DNA of 8,142 nt from an uncultured euryarchaeote (GTDB lineage Archaea; Thermoplasmatota; Poseidoniia; Poseidoniales; Thalassarchaeaceae): the NCBI GenBank assembly GCA_937876055.1, contig CALEIW010000174.1, positions 1-8,142 of the forward strand, written 5' to 3'. Shown here piece after piece: positions 5,480 through 8,142 of the stretch. The notes under the pieces are model-generated. The model had not been told where the DNA came from, searched no databases, and saw nothing but the letters and a program-made list of their open reading frames with translations. A program made the position numbers and the translations under genes. Position 1 is the stretch's first letter. Each line of letters begins with the position of its first letter.

Positions 5480-6706
5480 TCAAGCAAATCGCTCACATAC
5501 ATATTTCAAGTGCTCAACAAAGGACTGCGCCTCATCCAATGTGTTGTAAATCCAAAATGAGGCGCGATTTGTTGAAGGCACACCTAATGCATCCATTAGA
5601 GGTTGAGCGCAATGATGACCAGTTCTGACAGCGAAACCGCCCTCGTCCAATAGGATCGCCAAATCTTGAGATTGAATTGAGTCGTGAAGGAACGAGACTG
5701 CCCCGCTTGAATTAGGAAGATTGGGGTCACCAAAAATACGGATGCCTGGAATTTCAAGCATTTGGTCGGCGGTCCAAGAGGCGATATCGTGTATGTGAGC
5801 ATGAACCTCCCTCATGTCGAATTGGCTTAGCCATTGTACTGCTGCCCCCCAACCAATGGCCTCAGCAATTCTAGGTGTTCCAGTCTCAAACATTGCATGA
5901 CCTTCTTGGAAGGTTGTACCTTCGGTTGAAACTCGTCTAATCATTGAACCTCCGGTCATAAATGGACCCATTTCAGCCATCGCATCAGGTTTTACCAAAA
6001 TACAGCCGATACCGGTTGGACCGGCCATTTTGTGGGCCGAAATGGCAATAAAATCTGCACCCATATTGTCGAAGAATATCCTCTCGTGTGGTGCACCCTG
6101 AGCGCAATCAAGTAGAACACGAGCACCTACTGCCTGAGATTTCTCGATGATTTCTTCGACAGGATTACGTATTCCTAATACATTGCTAGTATGTACGACA
6201 CAGACTAGTTTAGCCCCTTCAAGGGCTACTTCAAAGGCTTCCATATCGAGGGTGAATGTTCTGGAGTTAATTGGCACATAACGAACTTCTACCCCCTTCT
6301 CTTTGTTGAGTTCTTGCCATGGAACGATATCTGCATGGTGCTCCATTTCCGTAACGACAACCACATCATCTTGTTGCAGATTATATCGAGCCCAGCCATA
6401 TGCTACCAAGTTGATTGCTTCAGTCGCCCCACTTGTGTAAATCATATTTTCTGGATTAGTCCCAAAGTAGCGAGAAATCTTGCTTCGCGCTTCTTCCAGT
6501 GCAGTTGTTGCCTCATCGGCCAAGGTATGATTAGCACGATGAGCATTAGAATTGTATTCCTCGTAATATCTAGTCATCGCGTCGATAACAACCTGAGGCT
6601 TTTGAGAGGTGGCTGCGTTGTCAAAATAGACCAATTTCTTGCCATTGGGCAAGACCCTATCGAGGATTGGAAAATCTGCTCGAATAGCCTCGATATCTAG
6701 AGCCAT
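5480..6706 (-). CDS. sufS: Cysteine desulfurase, SufS type (group II)
   Basis: 408 aa, PLP-dependent; it removes sulfur from cysteine to give alanine and an enzyme persulfide passed to SufE. Numbered from the chosen start: FDNAATSQKP (28-37); the cofactor-stacking His in EMEHHADIVPW (about 120-130, His123); Asp200 and Gln203 in LLDCAQGAPH; the PLP Lys226 in AISAHKMAGPTGIG; and the catalytic Cys366 in RTGHHCAQPLM. The RTGHHCAQP context and the numbering close to E. coli SufS mark the SufS group rather than IscS/NifS. The frame extends upstream to an ATG at 6778, but the ATG at 6706 is chosen because GAGGT lies 6 nt before it, the next residues (MALDIEAIRADFPIL) are the family N-terminus, and the upstream 24 codons cover the TATA-like box. 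First gene of the sufS-sufE-SufT operon. Confidence 0.97.
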   Translation of the reverse strand: MALDIEAIRADFPILDRVLPNGKKLVYFDNAATSQKPQVVIDAMTRYYEEYNSNAHRANHTLADEATTALEEARSKISRYFGTNPENMIYTSGATEAINLVAYGWARYNLQQDDVVVVTEMEHHADIVPWQELNKEKGVEVRYVPINSRTFTLDMEAFEVALEGAKLVCVVHTSNVLGIRNPVEEIIEKSQAVGARVLLDCAQGAPHERIFFDNMGADFIAISAHKMAGPTGIGCILVKPDAMAEMGPFMTGGSMIRRVSTEGTTFQEGHAMFETGTPRIAEAIGWGAAVQWLSQFDMREVHAHIHDIASWTADQMLEIPGIRIFGDPNLPNSSGAVSFLHDSIQSQDLAILLDEGGFAVRTGHHCAQPLMDALGVPSTNRASFWIYNTLDEAQSFVEHLKYVCERFA

Positions 6707-6712
6707 GGCTTG

Positions 6713-6717
6713 ACCTC
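6713..6717 (-). promoter_or_regulatory. Ribosome binding site deciding the sufS start
   Basis: GAGGT on the minus strand, 6 nt before the ATG at 6706. It favours this start over the upstream in-frame ATG at 6778, which would place the promoter inside the gene. Confidence 0.7.
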
Positions 6718-6755
6718 TTGAGTTGGCGATTCGATACCTCAATATCAATAGGTGG

Positions 6756-6770
6756 GATATAATATCTAAA
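6756..6770 (-). promoter_or_regulatory. TATA-like box of the suf operon
   Basis: On the minus strand TTTAGATATTATAT is the strongest AT-rich element of the divergent gap. It lies about 57 nt before the sufS ATG, predicting transcription from near 6737 and a leader of about 30 nt that includes the Shine-Dalgarno sequence. The element contains an 11-nt dyad (GATAT-A-ATATC, 6756-6766), which may simply reflect its AT content. Confidence 0.5.
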
Positions 6771-6800
6771 CAATTCAAAAAGTGTCACTAAAATGACCAT

Positions 6801-6808
6801 CTTTATGC
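6801..6808 (+). promoter_or_regulatory. TATA-like box for a leaderless DUF2493-type gene
   Basis: CTTTATGC is centred about 28 nt before the ATG at 6833. Archaeal transcription begins about 25 nt after the TATA centre, which puts the transcript start at or next to the ATG. No Shine-Dalgarno sequence is present in front of this gene, consistent with leaderless translation. Confidence 0.45.
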
Positions 6809-6832
6809 ACAGAGACCTAACTCGGGTAAACA

Positions 6833-7282
6833 ATGACAACAACCTCTGGACAAGATGTGGTCGATTCTCTCGGTGGACGGGACTTGAATCAAGATGGTTC
6901 TGTAATTAATCTGGCAATAGTCGGAAGCAGTCGATTTTATGATTTTGAAGTCTTTGAAAAAGCGATTGATAATTGGCTTGAAAATAACGGTTATCCGGAT
7001 TTGATTATTGTTGGTGGAGCAAGTGGAGTAGATTACATGGCAGAACGATGGGCTGACAATAGTTCTATCGAAATCGCTGTATTCACAGAGGAATGGAGTG
7101 ATCCTACCAGAAGTTTAGTTGATCAAGGGAGGACTGAGGCTCCAAACACACTTACTGAAAAAATATTGAAAGGCGCTTCACATATTTTGGCTATGCCTTC
7201 ACCGACCAGTAAATGGACAAGAATAGTAATTGATTTGGCAGCCGAAAGAGAGATTCCAACCTCAATTGTCGAAGTCGAATGA
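6833..7282 (+). CDS. DUF2493/SLOG-like nucleotide-binding-fold protein
   Basis: 149 aa. From residue 25 on, the protein reads as a Rossmann-like SLOG fold of the DUF2493 type: LAIVGSSRFYDFEVFEKAI (first strand and GS-R loop), DLIIVGGASGVDYMAERWA (56-74, the GGAxGxD motif), the VFTEEW element (83-88), and a final strand with ILAMPSPTSKWTRIVIDLA and IPTSIVEV. Related folds (DprA/Smf, LOG, TIR-linked SLOG) bind nucleotides or DNA, but no reaction can be assigned from this sequence. The first ~24 residues (MTTTSGQDVVDSLGGRDLNQ) form an extension without clear structure. There is no alternative ATG before the fold. It diverges from sufS and lies 39 bp upstream of the FMN-reductase-like gene. Confidence 0.8.
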   Translation: MTTTSGQDVVDSLGGRDLNQDGSVINLAIVGSSRFYDFEVFEKAIDNWLENNGYPDLIIVGGASGVDYMAERWADNSSIEIAVFTEEWSDPTRSLVDQGRTEAPNTLTEKILKGASHILAMPSPTSKWTRIVIDLAAEREIPTSIVEVE

Positions 7283-7321
7283 TACTATTCTGTTGAAGTA
7301 TGGATAGCCCCTCGCGTCAAC

Positions 7322-7819
7322 ATGGCGAAATTCCTGATGATTACCGCAACCTCCGGTACCAACCTAGAATTGGCGGAAAGATTTGCTAATGTTGCGAAAG
7401 ACAAAGGCCACGAGGCAGACATAGTTGATTTGGCTGCAATGGACTTACCTATGTTTACAGTTGCACGTTCTTCTGACCCTGAGCAATCTCCAGATGTTTC
7501 GGAATTAACCCAGCAAATGATTGATGCCGATGCCTGGATTGTTGTTGCTCCAGAATACAATGGCTCTTTTCCACCAACACTGAATAATGCAATCGCTTGG
7601 CTTTCTCGCGATTGGCAGAACTTTCGAAAGATGTGCACAGGTACGCCAGTAGGTCTTGCCACTCACAGCGGTGGTGGCGGTGCTCATGTAATCATGGCAA
7701 TGCGTAGTATGTTCTCTTTCTTGGGAGCAGATGTAATGGGTAGAGCATTGACTTCCGGCCGAAATAAAGATGCAAATCCTGAAACTATCGATGCAATGGT
7801 CGACAACCTAGCTCGATGA
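7322..7819 (+). CDS. NAD(P)H-dependent FMN reductase-like flavoprotein
   Basis: 165 aa with a flavodoxin-like fold. The N-terminal ITATSGTNLELAERFANVA (residues 7-25) forms the first strand and FMN-phosphate loop. IVVAPEYNGSFPPTLNNAIAWL carries the PEYNGS-P-LNNAI-W signature of the NADPH-dependent FMN reductase family, and ATHSGGGGAH forms a later glycine-rich loop at the flavin. Members reduce free or bound FMN, quinones, azo compounds or chromate; the physiological substrate cannot be told here. No Shine-Dalgarno sequence precedes the ATG at 7322. It may be co-transcribed with the DUF2493-type gene or have its own short-leader promoter. The length suits a single-domain member of the family. 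Confidence 0.9.
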   Translation: MAKFLMITATSGTNLELAERFANVAKDKGHEADIVDLAAMDLPMFTVARSSDPEQSPDVSELTQQMIDADAWIVVAPEYNGSFPPTLNNAIAWLSRDWQNFRKMCTGTPVGLATHSGGGGAHVIMAMRSMFSFLGADVMGRALTSGRNKDANPETIDAMVDNLAR

Positions 7820-7842
7820 ATTATTTCTTGAATCAGATAATC

Positions 7843-7920
7843 TGGTGCTCCTGCCGGGATTTGAACCCGGGTCGCCGGGATGAAAACCCGGAATGATGGA
7901 CCGTGCTACACCACAGGAGC
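7843..7920 (-). tRNA. tRNA-Glu (anticodon UUC)
   Basis: On the minus strand the acceptor GCTCCTG (from 7920) pairs with CAGGAGC (ending at 7847). Anticodon stem CCGGG/CCCGG encloses loop TTTTCAT with anticodon TTC at 7884-7882. The T arm is CCGGG-TTCAAAT-CCCGG. The D arm has the weak pairing usual in tRNA-Glu. The discriminator A (7846) is followed by an encoded CCA (7845-7843). No intron is present. Confidence 0.96.
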
Positions 7921-7945
7921 GGTGGCCGTCCGAGATACAACTCAC

Positions 7946-7954
7946 AAATAATCG
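7946..7954 (-). promoter_or_regulatory. TATA-like box upstream of tRNA-Glu
   Basis: CGATTATTT on the minus strand is 26-34 nt before the first base of the tRNA, the distance expected for an archaeal TATA element of a stable RNA gene. It lies in the 46-bp gap after the upstream membrane-protein gene. Confidence 0.45.
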
Positions 7955-7966
7955 AATTGGTTAGAA

Positions 7967-8142
7967 TCATTCTTCTTCATCGAGTAGACCTTTCCACCAG
8001 CGAGCAGCAGGAATCACAACAATTAGCCCAATAATTGAGACTATACTGAAGGTTATCGCACCCTCTACACCGGTCATTGAGGACTTCATTGACTCCCCAT
8101 AAATTCCCAATAATGCACCAGGAATACCAAATCTAAGCCCTC
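7967..8142 (-). CDS. C-terminal end of an unidentified membrane protein (partial)
   Basis: The minus-strand frame stays open from the window edge to a TGA at 7969-7967, giving 57 complete sense codons before the stop. It starts with a glycine-rich hydrophobic stretch (GLRFGIPGALLGIYGES), then MKSSMTGVEG, then a clear membrane helix (AITFSIVSIIGLIVVIPAA), and ends with a charged tail RWWKGLLDEEE. The Trp-Trp-Lys after the helix and the acidic end are typical of the membrane-boundary tail of an integral membrane protein. Too little is visible to name a family. It precedes tRNA-Glu on the same strand. Confidence 0.65.
   Translation of the reverse strand, partial: GLRFGIPGALLGIYGESMKSSMTGVEGAITFSIVSIIGLIVVIPAARWWKGLLDEEE

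Noticed and set aside
6314..6700. 128-codon plus-strand open frame inside sufS
   Set aside because: It is a shadow of sufS, whose catalytic residues are all intact on the other strand; its translation is Cys- and Ile-rich without any motif.
6707..6778. 24-codon N-terminal extension of sufS from an upstream ATG
   Set aside because: The extension covers the TATA-like box, lacks a ribosome binding site and is not part of the SufS fold; the ATG at 6706 has a Shine-Dalgarno sequence.
7285..7662. 125-codon open frame on the minus strand opposite the FMN-reductase-like gene
   Set aside because: It lies wholly antisense to a gene with clear family motifs and has no recognisable domain of its own.
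1..8142. CTAG avoidance or excess as a sign of transferred DNA
   Set aside because: CTAG occurs regularly along the window at roughly the frequency expected by chance, with no local change that would mark an island.

Overview
The window most resembles the genome of an uncultured archaeon, and a marine Group II / Poseidoniales-like euryarchaeon is my best guess. This is inference, with no search behind it. Supporting signs are an archaeal/eukaryotic-type PheS with N-terminal winged-helix-like segments; a tRNA-Thr with U at the discriminator position; TATA-like boxes about 26-30 nt upstream of likely transcription starts, including one apparent leaderless gene; and acidic exported proteins with Ig-like folds. 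Several metabolic genes (FolD, SufE, SufS) are of types also common in bacteria. Coding density is high and nothing in the window is a mobile element, CRISPR array or obvious phage gene.

Layout. 1-809 (+): the 3' part of an exported SCO1/SenC-type thioredoxin-fold protein with an unusual EGF-like insertion. 892-1581 (+): a membrane-anchored protein with two probable Ig-like domains. 3561-1600 (-): a small two-helix membrane protein with a zinc ribbon, followed by pheS. 3670-3746 (+): tRNA-Thr(UGU). 3825-4700 (+): folD. 6706-4697 (-): a compact sulfur-mobilisation/Fe-S operon in the order sufS, sufE and a MIP18/SufT-family gene, whose last stop codon overlaps the folD stop. 6833-7282 (+): a DUF2493/SLOG-type protein, diverging from sufS. 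7322-7819 (+): an NAD(P)H-dependent FMN-reductase-like flavoprotein. 7843-7920 (-): tRNA-Glu(UUC). 7967-8142 (-): the C-terminal end of an unidentified membrane protein.

How it fits together. Most of the window is core housekeeping: two tRNAs, phenylalanine charging, one-carbon metabolism and cysteine-derived sulfur transfer for Fe-S clusters. The least ordinary part is the left end. There a SCO-like protein carries about 150 extra residues, including a four-cysteine EGF-like module, between its strand after the DPxRDT motif and its metal-ligand histidine, and it sits just upstream of an exported Ig-like protein. I did not find a clear-cut new defence or mobile system here.
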